From: Parelaphostrongylus tenuis
Taxonomy: Eukaryota > Nematoda > Chromadorea > Rhabditida > Metastrongylidae
Length of the DNA: 64,000 bases
Assembly: GCA_019055375.1 (NCBI GenBank)
Contig: JAHQIW010007184.1
Location: 124,001 to 188,000, forward strand
Direction: 5' to 3'
Position 1 is the stretch's first letter. Each line of letters opens with the position of its first letter. Positions 28,501-40,500 of the stretch are shown here, one piece after another. Position numbers and translations under genes: made by a program. Under the pieces are notes generated by a model. It saw only the letters and a list, made by a program, of their open reading frames with translations. It did no database searches and was not told where the DNA came from.

Positions 28501-31500
28501 ATTCTATAAATCTTAATCAATTTACGAAAAGCCAATTAAGTATGAAACAGCGAATGTGCCCCATCTCCATTAGGAACAATACAGTGGTATAATGCAATAT
28601 TGTTAATAGAATTATTACCTCAAATGCCTTGGAAAAACCATGCTTTTATAATCCGCGATGTGAAGCAAAGTTGTGTCAGATATGTCTCAAAAAATGAACA
28701 CATTGAGAACGGCAATCTCTACAATTCGCAGTGCAGGCCAAAGATGCATTGAAAAACTTTTACGATGGAACGAATAGAGTCTTATGCATAGGACATTGTT
28801 ATAGGATCGTTCGACGCCACAATCCCTACGTTTTTATCATTTATTCTACCAAGAAGTCGAAAAATTTAAAATTCCAATTCTTAAGGAGCATTCAGCGTCA
28901 CAGCTGGCACTAGCGGTAACTGTGAGTTGAGAACACAAATGGAATTGGACAGAGAAAGTGTGGAACGGTAAGATCGCTACGAAATCTAATCATTGTTCGC
29001 TCTCGCTGGTAATCTTATGCCCAAAAAAACTCCACGTTTGTGCAATATTTTATGTATCAGCGCGTAATCTGTAAAAAAAGGGTAAGCTCAGTGGTCACTA
29101 TAATGAATCCGAAGCAACAACAGTCAATAGTCATTCGATAACCTCTCGCTCCAATCTCTTACTGTCTTGTGAATCGGTATGAATTGGTGTTATTTCGTTG
29201 TATAACACGGTAAATGTATTTAGTTTGCTATAATCATAGACTAGGTGAGACCAAGTGAGATGGGCATTTTAATGGGACGTTGGTGAGCGAGATAGAAGCA
29301 TTCTTGGAGCTCTACCCACAGTGGTTCTAACCGAGCTGATACACAAAATCATTACTGAGATTTGCGACTGCTGCACTGATTTCTCACCAAAGCCATTCTG
29401 ATTTTGGGCACTCAGCTGAATCATGTAAACCTTTGATGTTCATATGTTGAAATTCTTTTCTTGTTTTTCAATCGGCAGTACAGCGAATGCACGACCGTGA
29501 CGTTTTGAAGTGCATATTGACTTTTCATAAATTAAGGAAACTTTCGCAGCGACTATGATTTTGGTTTGAGATTCGGAGCTGCACATGGGTCGAGGATAAC
29601 CAAGAGTGTCATTGTTATAAGACAAATGTTGAACCTTACGATTTGGCGCAGTAAGGAAGGGGTTCTTCGTCAAAAAATGCGCGGAGGTTTTTCTAGGGTG
29701 TCGTGAAACAATTTATAGCCTACATCTACTAAGCAATGGCAAAAACAACCCTAATATTCATTTCCTTCTATCATAACGCTATCGTACTCATCCATGAATG
29801 TATATTAACTGCGCACTTTCACTGACTGACTGCGTTCATTACCATATAACTCTCTAGGTCTTCATCTTCTTACTTCTTTCTAAGCTGAAAAACAGTAATC
29901 ATTCTTTGTATAACTCTCTCATGTAAGATATAACAAGCCAATTCGCAATAGATGTGAAATTTTGTAAAAGATATCTGCAGTAAATCACGTTTCACCTCCT
30001 TGTAACTAGGTCGGTTTTGAAAATTGAGATATTTCAGGTATTTGTTGAACGTCACCGTCACTAATGGTAATGACAACGACTTCACGCTGGTGTCGATTGC
30101 CGTACTTGACGTGAACGACAATGCGCCGCGATTCGTCTACGATAACGATCTAGGCATCTCCATTTACTTTGCCGGCATCTCATCTGCAGCCGTAGCATTC
30201 ACCAAAGTGATCACAGTAAAGGTAAGATAATCAAATCAGTGCTGAATCTTGTTTATACGTATGCGGTAGCATGAGGACACGAGCGGCGCAGTAGTACCCT
30301 GCGACGCACACGATCGCTAGTTCGATTCCGCGTCCCACCCCTACCATGTCTCCTATCTTTCTGAGGTGACCACATTGGTACCAGACTTGTCTTGGTAGAA
30401 AGCAGCACTGACTGTGCATCAGCAGGCCACCACAAATCTTTGTAAAAGCTAGATTCACGCTCAATCACCTTTAACGGTACTATACAAACAATGATCTTTC
30501 TTCAAACAATATTAAAAGAAAATTTTTTGAGCTGACCTTAGAATGAATGTGCTACTTTTCAATTTTTACTAGACATTCTTGTTCTCCTAACCTCTTGACA
30601 ACGACATTATACCCTTCTTCACCTACGTCCTTAAAGTCACTGTTTCTTGCTTCGCAAAAAGCTACCTAGTGAGATCTTCTAGCCTTTATCTGCTGATGAA
30701 CAAATTCGAACAGAGATTATTTGTTCATGAATACCTTTCTCTCACAACTTCTGCAAAGGAGTGTGCGAATATGTGATCCGTTTTGCACAAGACTTCGGTA
30801 TAAATGGAGGAAAATATTCATCTATAGCAGTTTGACGAACAAGGGAATCTCTGACGTATGATGGACCTTCAGAACCACGTGAACGTGGTGATCCCGAAGT
30901 AATTTATAGGAGTGGGTACTAGGCGATGCACAAGAATTGTCATGAGGTAATCCACCTAAAAAGATACGTAGAATAGCTGAATTAGTGCTCATAACGTGTC
31001 AAAAGAGAGGACGTGTATAATAAACGTTGATAATCCAGAGAACGATGGAACTAAACCTGTTCCACAAAACTATGGAGGCCCCAACTTCATTCTCAATTAG
31101 TTATATTTAGTTTTTTCGAATAATTATTACTTGAGCCAACATGTCATGTAGACCACGGATTCCCCTCTTTGAGGTATCCCGCCCGGCTAGTCGCGAGGGC
31201 ACGTGGCGCGTCCCCATGTGGTGATTAGGGGATAAACGCAAACCAAAAGCGCATTGTGCCTCCCAGAGGCGCAGGTGGACTTAGGGGACGAGCTCCCTGC
31301 TTCTGCAGTGCAGACTTGACAAACTCTATTTATATGAGTCAAGTCGGCCAAAATCCTGCAATCAAGCGGCTGAGAAGTGCTTAGGAGGCGGTTAGGAGTT
31401 GCCCTTAACAAATAAGCTCCTCCCGCTCTTCCGAGAGAGATTGGCATGCTATTCGTGAGTACCCAGCCTCCACGTTTAGAGCCTGGTAAGCTGTACGTTG

Positions 31501-34500
31501 AGTATCAAAATGCCAAAAACGGTAACAAATATGGGCCTCATTCCCCTGACCCGAAAGAGCCCCTGGTACGGCAGCGCCAGGTAGGACGAGTACGGAGAGG
31601 CTGCTAATATCTCAGTTCCAAATTAGGCTGCCAAGATCAAAACGGACTTAAATGACGATGTGTACCTACAATGCAAGAACCCTTGCTCACGAATCCGCTG
31701 TAGAAGATCTATTGATTCAAGCAAGAACCAAGAAGGATAATTTACGACGTCATTGGCTTGGCTGAGACGAGAAGACGCCATCCTTTTCACGCTGTTTATG
31801 ACACCGCAGAAGAACTGTTTCTTGGAAGATGAGATAGCAGAGGTGTCTGCGGCGTTGGCGTCCTCGTCAAATCGAATTTGACCGTGATCATTGATTCGTT
31901 TGAACAACTAACAACCCGTATCGGACGATTACGGTTGAAACGATGTGCTTCTATGCCGGCTTTGACCACCTTCGTTGCTTACGCACCAACATCAAGCTAT
32001 GACGAAGACGAAGTCGAAGCGTTCTATATGGTCCTCGAAAAATTCTTCAGAGAAGATCATACATTCTTCAAGGTCATTGTCGGAGATTTTAACGCAAAAA
32101 TTGGACCTAGAAGAACGTCTGAAGAACGTCACATAGGGACCCACGGACTAGAATGGAATGAACAGGGTGAGAGGCTATCTGAGTTTATCATGACGACCCA
32201 AACCATCCATGGTAACTCGCAATTCTAAAAGCCTATTTCTCGGCGATGGACGTGGGAGTCTCCCAATGGAGAGTACCATAACAAAATAGATCACATCATA
32301 GTAAATCGAAGGTTTTGCCTGACCGACGTCGCTGTTGTTCCTAAGTCTACACGGAATCAGACCATCGCCTCCTTCGCGCAACGTTCCGATTTTCGAGGAG
32401 AGGAGAGAAAGCCGCTAAATTCAAACAACGCAGTCTTAGAACTACCATAAACTGGGATGATTCAAATCATTAGTCGACTCTTGGGAAGATGCCGCTGTCG
32501 ACAACACTCACGTAGAATACGACCGGCTCATCGAACATCTTCACGTTAACGCTATGAAAGCTCAGTCCTGGAGTCATGAAGAGACGCTTGTGTCCGCAGA
32601 CACTTGAGCTGATACGTCAAAGCGGATCGCACGAGCTACAGGCAACCGAAGCCTTGCGTTCTATCTTGCGAAGCGATGTAGAGCAGCGATAAGAAAAAAC
32701 CTCAAAGAGATACGAGCAGCAGTTATGGCAGAAGCTGAAGAAGCTGGGAAGAGCATTCGCAAAGTCCAGCAAGCCTTCGCCAATTGTAAGGCCAAGATGA
32801 TTGCACTCCGATGCCCTGACGGTACATTTACACCTTCCAGATGGGCAATGGAGTATCATCCACCAGTACTGCTCGGTTTTCTTCGCTAACCGTGTCCTCT
32901 TACCGTCATATAGATTGAAAGAGGATAAACATGTCGTCCCACTGGTCCTCGCTTCCGAAATCCGACATGCTATATCGTTGGTGAAGAACAAAACAACACC
33001 CGGTCCAGACATGATTACACCAGAACACCTGAAGAACCTACCGCCAGTTCTCATCAACACCCTGACTGGTTCTTCACTCGCTACTTGTCGAAATGCAAGA
33101 TCTTCATTCAATGGAAAATCAGCAAGACCGTATTGCTGTTCGAAAAGGGAGACCTTTACGACATAGGCAACTATCGCCCAATCTGCCTGCTGTCCGTTGT
33201 CTATAAACTCTTTACTCGAGTCATCCTCAACAGAACTGACAGAACACTGGACGAAGGGCAGCCATGCGAACATGCAGGGCTCCGAATAGGATTTAATAAC
33301 ATAGACCACATCCAGACAATCACAAGACTCATTGAAGTTCTACGAGAGTACAAGCAACCGCTTTGTCTCACTTTCATCGACCTGAAAAAAGCCTTTTACT
33401 TGGTGAAAATAGAAGCGGTTGTAGAGGTTCTGGATAACCAGGGTGCTACTACTTGGTACATCATGATCCTTCGTGAGCTGGATAAAGATTTCACGACCAA
33501 AATATCTCCATTCTACAAGAATATCTCCATGGACGTAGGAAGAGGGGTTCGACAAGGCGACAGAATTTCGCCAAAATTATTCAATGCCATCGTCCAAAAC
33601 GTCATGCGAGCATTAGAATTGGACGATGTAAGAGTGAAAATTGACGGTCGACAATCAAATCATCTTCGCTTTGCTGACGATATCGTTCTCATAACACCAA
33701 CATCAGCCAAGCGGAACGAATGTTGACCGATTTCGGTAACGCCTGTGGAAAGATTGGTCTTTAACTGAATCTAACGAAAAGCGGTGTTCATGAGGAACGG
33801 ATGGGTCTTGAATTCCCCATTTACGCTCAACAGAACGAAAATCTCCGAATGTTTCAGTTACGTCTATCTAGGTCGCGAAATCAACATAGGACGACCTAGC
33901 TCCAGAGTTGAACAGGAGGAAACGAGCGGCTTGGGGAACGTTTAAGAGCATCGAAGATGTAGTGAAGAACATCCGACTCCGTGCCGACCTTTTCAACTGG
34001 ACGATTATCCCTGTCCTAAAGTATGCAGCAGAAACGGGGTCGCTACGTAAGCAGGATGAAAGATCACTTGGCGTTATTGAACGCGCAGTCAAAACACCGA
34101 TGCTAGTAGTATCTCGTACCTCGCAAATGAGAAAAAGGATCCGAAATTCCGACCTACGTCAACGATCGAGAATCAGAGACGTCGTTTTACACGCCAGATA
34201 TCGAAATAAGGTGGGCCGGACACGTGATGCGCTTCAACGACAACCGATGGACGAGAGCCGTCACCGGCTGGATTCTTAGGACATCAAGTGCTCTACGGAA
34301 AGACCACCGACCCGTTGGTCCGATTACTTTACGAATGGTATAGATGAAAAAAATGATGCTCAGCGAATCCTTAGAGCGAGGAGGATCTACTGGGCTACTC
34401 TTGCACGCGATAGGGAAAATGGAAGTGTTGCTGGTACCCGCTCGAGTCACTCGACGATCAACGGGACGACAGCTCATGTAGATTTACTAAAGACGAAGGG

Positions 34501-37500
34501 TTCTGCCCAGCTGACGAGGCTGTTCAGGTGGAAAACACGGGTATGGCGCTGCACAAGAACCCATTAACAGACTACATGACGTGTTGGCTCAGATAATAAT
34601 TATGAGATATATTAAAATTTGAGCGTAGTCTCAATAAAACTCTCGAAGTTAAAGTATGGTTTTTCCTTTAAAGAATTATGATAATATTTTAACATCTTTC
34701 GCTCAAATTCTTTCCCTTCACCAACTCTTCACCGTTCAAGGAGGGGTTAAATAAATAGCAGTTTGGTGATTACATATATCCAAGATCTGTCAACCTAAGT
34801 GGGTTCAATGCCTGCCGATATGTGCCTACTGAGCCAAACCGCTAACTATTGGATGCTGACAGATCGATTGCTTGTATCGCAGTAAGAGTGGTAGCAGAAC
34901 GAGGCTCACTTGGACAACTTGTTAGCACGCACCTCTAAAAGGGTGACATGCATGCGGCTCGATTCTCGTATGAGGTTGCACATACCATTCCACATTATTG
35001 AATATATAGTCAAAATATTATGACACCACCAAAGGAGCAATTAAATGACTATAATTTCTGTTGATTGAAAAATATTGAGAGTTATCGATGAAGAGTCAGT
35101 GCATGCAGTGTGCGATAGTTCTAGTCAAACCGTTCATTGTTTATTTATATCCAAGCACTATAAGAACTTTTGCGTTTTATATAAAATGAGAGAATAAATG
35201 AAATCTGGAAGATTTATGTTGAAATCCTTGATCTCAGGCGTACAAAGTGTTATATGCTTCATTATCTGACTCTTTATTCATCTCTGATAGTGTATGGAAA
35301 AGAATCGACTGTGATATACATAAACAAAGATAAATAAGACTTAAATTGAATAACTTCTAGTGAGTTAGGATAAAAACGCTCAATAACAGCTCGAATTATG
35401 ATCTCTTTGTAAGCATCTGGCTTTTTCCTTCAAAGTGTGGGATTTTAAGAGAAGCATCGACGTGTTTCTATTACGCGTTGCTCTCTTTTTCATTAGAAAT
35501 ATAGTAATACAGTATTGGTAAGTGCAGTTAAATGCAAAAAAAAAACACCTTCATGTCGTCTTTCACAACATCTCAGAACACCTTCCGGTAGACTATGTAG
35601 TGGACCTCGCTCAAAAACTCAGTTCAGTCGATTGAAGGTTTTGAGTCTTCGAGAGATCTGCCCACTAGATATGCCATAATAGACTTGTGAAAGGCTTAAA
35701 GCATTCTATCAACATCTACAGCACGTTTTTTGCCGACTGTTTTTCTCAGTTTCTTAAGCCTATTCCACAATTTACATGTTTTTTAGTGTTATTGAATGTT
35801 CCGTTAACAGATAAAAGCTGGAGAGGGGTTCTGGCCAAGTAGTTGTGAGGAGAGGTGTTAATCCTCTCATCCCAACACTTTACCATTGTCAATAACGAAC
35901 GGCCCCCACGGAATGTTACAGCTAGGCTATCCTCGAGATTGTAAGAGACTCTCCAACCACTTTTCTACGACGTTCAAAAGAAGCGAATTAACTAATTGAA
36001 TTTTTGAAATACTGGGACTCACACAGTGAGAAAAGTGAGCGACGGATCAAGTAAAGTGATGAAGAAAAGTGAATAGCAATTAAAAAAATAACTACAAACT
36101 TTATGGCTGAGTGTTCAGGCTAAAGACGCGGATCTCGGCAAACAGCAGTTTAGTGAGTTACTCAATCGATCCATTCTCGTTACATTCCAAGTACTTCACA
36201 GTCAGTCCTATTGGTGAAATCAGCATCAAAGAGAGTATATCCCAAATACTACAGAAGAATCGCATCAGTTACTTTGACATACAGGCAAGTTCTGCTCATC
36301 ATAGTTATATATTCTTGAAACCTTTGCTATCATTTTATTCAAATGAGAACAAGAGGTAGAGACTGGTCGTCGTAGTTTCGTGCGCTACCTTCTGAATAAT
36401 GAATCAGCCATCTTTCGATGATCCATGCAGAGTTTATTAACACAACTTTCTTTGGTGATTATGATGAAGCTGATGTACTCAAAAAAAGCCACTACATTGA
36501 TTTTGAACTCGAATAGTACAGCATCTCAATGAAGCTACATGTTGTTATTCGTGAAAAAAGCAACTAGTTGAAGATTGAGAAGAAAAACAATTAGTTCAGG
36601 TATCTGCCTGTGATTCTCCAGCCATTGACCAGCAGTTGTGCTCAAAAGCTGATGTCGTTATTAACATTATCACCGAATCGAATCGTTTCCGAATCACTGC
36701 TGTCGGTCAGAATCCGCAACAACTCAAAGTTCATGAGAAAGTTCGCGTCTACTTCGACAATGTTTCTCTTTCTCATGATTCCCATTATCCTTCGATCTCT
36801 ATTGACTTTTTCGATTCTATCATCGCATTTCTACAGTTCATACTCTTATCACATTACTCACTATTATTTTAGGACATAGTAAAAACTTTGCGGCAGTTCA
36901 GTGGCAGTTGTTCTCTGTTGAGTGTTGAAAGCATGGTCAAACAGCTACCTTCAGATAATCAGGTATCATTTTATCTTGACACTGAATCAAGTTTTTCATG
37001 TCCTTCTTTGAAAATTATTGGACTGCTAGGAAAACAGTAATTATTGGCCAAGTTTGAATAAAGTCATAGAATCTAAAGGAATGTAGGGTAAAATAATCTA
37101 ACATGCAGTAGTGCAAATTCTGAAAGTTTCTTTTGATTGAAAAAGGCCATCTTCTTAATAATGATGCAATATCATACAGGTGTATGGAGTCACCAACTGA
37201 AGTTTTCATAAGATGCTTAGCTGTGATATGATGTTACAAATATATATCCAATAATGTTAATGATATGCAAACTCCGAGCGTCAGATAGGAGCTAAATCAG
37301 CATTTCACCTTTTCTGGAGTTGCACTACCGACGCTTGTGTCTGTCATCGTTCTATGAGCTACACAAGGCATCGATCTGACAGAACGAAGCGGTTGTTGGT
37401 AAGCACACGTCTCCAGAAAATGTGGAAGGGGATTTGTTCCCGTCTGACGTTTGAAGTTTTGCATATCACTCAACTTAGCTGGATATATAGAACCATCCCC

Positions 37501-40500
37501 AAGTACCACCGGGTAATGAGATTTTTATTTTTTTCCAGATAAGAACGGACATGTACTGGTATGCAGTGAATCCGACCACCAAACTTATCTGTAAGAAACA
37601 TGAATTCAGGTGCGAACTCTATATATATTTTGTGCGATAAAGAGATGAAATTACTTTTCTGAGTAGTTTATTTGCTGATCTGTTTCAGTAAACTGTTTGA
37701 AAGCTCATCGGTGGCGATGGTGGCTAGTAAATTACAGACTTGGTTCAAAGTTGAGAAGTTAGAAGAAGACATCGATGAAGGTGTCGATATTGCTGGCGGT
37801 ATGCTGTCAAACAACTGGAAGACTGCCAGTATACGTAGGTTTTTTGTTTTGCATTAAGGAAAATTTTAACCGCTTCACGGCTATGCTTCTCACATTCGGA
37901 CTGTACACGATAGAACCGCCTTCTAAATTTTGCCCTTTGGCATGCCTTTTTTTAGGCTATAATTCCTTTTGAAGCAAAACTAAGAATCTCAGGAAATCGG
38001 TTTCGAACCGCATTTGAAGAGAGTGGCTAGCTGCATCTCTGCTAATGACTGCTCATTTAAAAATAGAATTCGGTGTTCCTAGATATCGCTTTCCAATCAC
38101 ACAGAAATGCTGCCGGTCGTGGCTAAGATAAATGATCAGTGTTCACGTGTTGGCTAATCCCAGCTTTTAGTCCTCCGATTTCGTCTTTAAACCTTATTCC
38201 ACAGAGATAATAGTAATGGTGTATGGGTCCAGCTGCACATTATGTGAAACAAATTGCGTTTATTCCCTATCAACTTGTTGGATGCTGATCTTGGCGGACT
38301 CGTCTTGGAATCGCGGGTCCTGCGAAGCTCTTTTAGTTACTCACCACATGGTGTCAATAGCCTTCAGACACCAACAGAAATGCGAATGTTTTGGTACTTG
38401 AATTCTTCTGCCTGAAGCAAGGAAATTGGCAACTGAGGTCTTTCTGAGTAACCTTGAACATGCTCACATGCCGTTGAATGGCATTCTCATTATCGATTAT
38501 CGGATGAAAATTTAGCACATAAAAGTAATGTGAGCTTTTCCATGGATTATTATTCTATTTTAGCTCGAGAGACTTTCTAGTTTTTGCACAGCACTCTACA
38601 CCGATGGGTATATTGTACCATCATAACACCGCAAGTGGCGGTCAAATAAAAATCATTTCTGATTGATTATTGATACCCAATATCTGTCAACACAAGTGGG
38701 TTTGATGTCGTTGACGACTACCCGCCAGACCGTAGACGGTTGGCTGTTGACAGATAACGCCTTGTAGCGTAGAAAGAGTGCTGTGAAAAACAAGCTTCGG
38801 TGGTGCAACGATTAGCTTACGCTCCCGCAGAGTGAGTTCTGGGTTCGAATCCCGGCTGACGTAGATGCTTTGCGCAGCACTCTGGGCTAATGGGTACTTC
38901 TAGTTTAAGTTATACTTTACGAACGAAAAACAAACACCCTTACTTCGAGTTCCCAAAAATTATGGCCCGCATATTTAGCAAGAGCAATGGCTGAGTCGTA
39001 ATACACCTGTAGTTGGATTTGATCTCAAACTCTATGCATCAACTCTACGGCTCTACGAGTTCTGCCGAATAGTTCCTGACTTTAGATATTTACAACTCGA
39101 TGTATGGATTAAATATGTATTCAGCCTCTTATGAGGTTCTTAATGAAGTCAAATAAATGCGTTATTTCTAGTGAATCTACACACAAAGTCCTAGATCAGA
39201 ATTTTTACTGTACGGTATATAAAATACCGCATCAGCGCGATATAAAATATCAATAGTTGATTTAGTGGCTCGTAAGTTTTTTTTTAATTATTCATATCTT
39301 GCTAATCCTCAAATTTCATTACGACCAACTGAAAAGCTCATCTAGGATACGCTTAGAATTTATTGTTTATTCCAGTGTTGATCGGCTTGGCTACTCTCAT
39401 CGCTATTGGTGCAACTATCGGCATATGCGTTATTTTTGTGTTCTGGAGTCGTTTGAAGGTTCTCTATGCTTCTGTACATTACACTTGCAACATTCAAAAG
39501 ATGTTTATTCTCACCTATTTAGGGGTCACAGCGAAGTGTGCATTCGTTCAATCCTAATGGTTATCCTAAGAAATTCAGCACAGTTTTCCTACCTAATCCC
39601 CCCAGTGATGCAAGATTTGATAAAATTTATGAAACTCAGGTGTGTTCGAATTACATTTTCTCTTAAAAAACGTGATCCAGCATTATGTTCGTGCAAAACT
39701 CACCACCACTTTTTTGGTCCGTTGACCAGTATCCACCATTCAAGAAGGTGATTGGATTGGTGTGTCGGCTCGATTCGACGATTCCGCCTTTTTCACGAAC
39801 GTCGCCGTATGCTAGTCACGTCGATTCCCCATATAATCGTAATACTCCTCAGAGTGTTTCCAGCCCTGTGCAATTTTTGGACCTCAACAACTTCAAATAG
39901 AACGTTTCACGTAGGGGTAATCAAAGGAAAACATTGATAACTTGATATCATCTCCCTTGTGCTTGCAAGGTTTGAAGTGATAAATAGTACAACGGCACAC
40001 TTCATCGTAATTATCAACAAGTTATAGATTTTCTTCGAACGAAAAAACGATATAAATTTCACAATGGGCGCTATCCGCAACGAAATCATTTGCGCTTTTC
40101 ACACTCCTTCTCAGTTTATGACCTACAAAGTACTATATGTTGGAATTTCCAGATGTTAGAAATGCCAATATCGGACGAGGACATAACGCTGAAAAACGGC
40201 ACGGTCGGTGGAAGAAGTCGAAACGGAATTGGTTATAGTAACTACGGAAGACAAGGAAGGTGGGTATAGAATTATAAGAGGAGATCGCTGAAAAATAATG
40301 TTTTTATTTTGAACTCGGAAAAAAATGTAATTCCCGATTAAATTCTCTCATGTAGCTTTAGTCGGTTTTTGTTGATACACCCTTGATCTAAGTTGTTCAA
40401 TTTGGCATTTTTTCCCACATTTCTTTTTTTTTTGCAGCGTCGCTTATGAAGGGGACTTCAGTATTGAGGAAAGCATGTACACTCTCAACGTTCCTGGTAG

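Larger units (their letters stand above)
31120..34603 (+). mobile_element. Degenerate RTE-type non-LTR retrotransposon with flanking inverted repeats
   Basis: After a 5' untranslated part (31154-31650) come an AP-endonuclease domain (frames from 31652; best part 31878-32330) and a reverse transcriptase with a C-terminal region (about 32640-34480). Visible motifs are GDFNAKIG and NKIDHIIVN (endonuclease), and [33 protein letters not shown] and RFADDIVLI (reverse transcriptase palm). The block after RFADD, with [16 protein letters not shown], is the usual RTE C-terminal part. In-frame stops (TAA after GNSQF near 32226; TGA at 33724) and several frame changes show the copy is dead. The second Asp of the DLKKAFD motif reads Tyr. 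A 34-bp sequence at 31120-31153 recurs inverted at 34570-34603. Confidence 0.9.
30222..36118 (+). other. Cadherin intron 25 (5.9 kb) hosting an RTE element
   Basis: The largest intron of the gene. In order it contains a family 3 repeat (30262-30485), about 600 bp of unassigned sequence, the RTE-type retrotransposon with its flanking inverted repeat (31120-34603), a hairpin plus tRNA-like composite (34780-34990), and a family 2 repeat (35825-35990). Confidence 0.75.

Noticed and set aside
30840..31100. 3' remnant of a second RTE copy before the main element
   Set aside because: Only a short word (GCGATGCACAAGAA against GCGCTGCACAAGAA near 34545) is shared; too little to call.
32617..33309. 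230-codon open frame on the minus strand
   Set aside because: It lies entirely opposite the recognisable RTE reverse transcriptase and is a shadow of it.
36154..36200. Microintron starting GTGAGT inside cadherin exon 26
   Set aside because: It would delete a strand that reads as normal cadherin sequence in the shifted frame; a small indel explains the data better, though it is not proven.
39685..39900. Alternative last cadherin exon after 39700 (open frame to a TAG near 39900)
   Set aside because: The exon at 40153-40259 fits the phase of exon 32 and continues an acidic tail through two more phased exons to a stop with a poly(A) signal.
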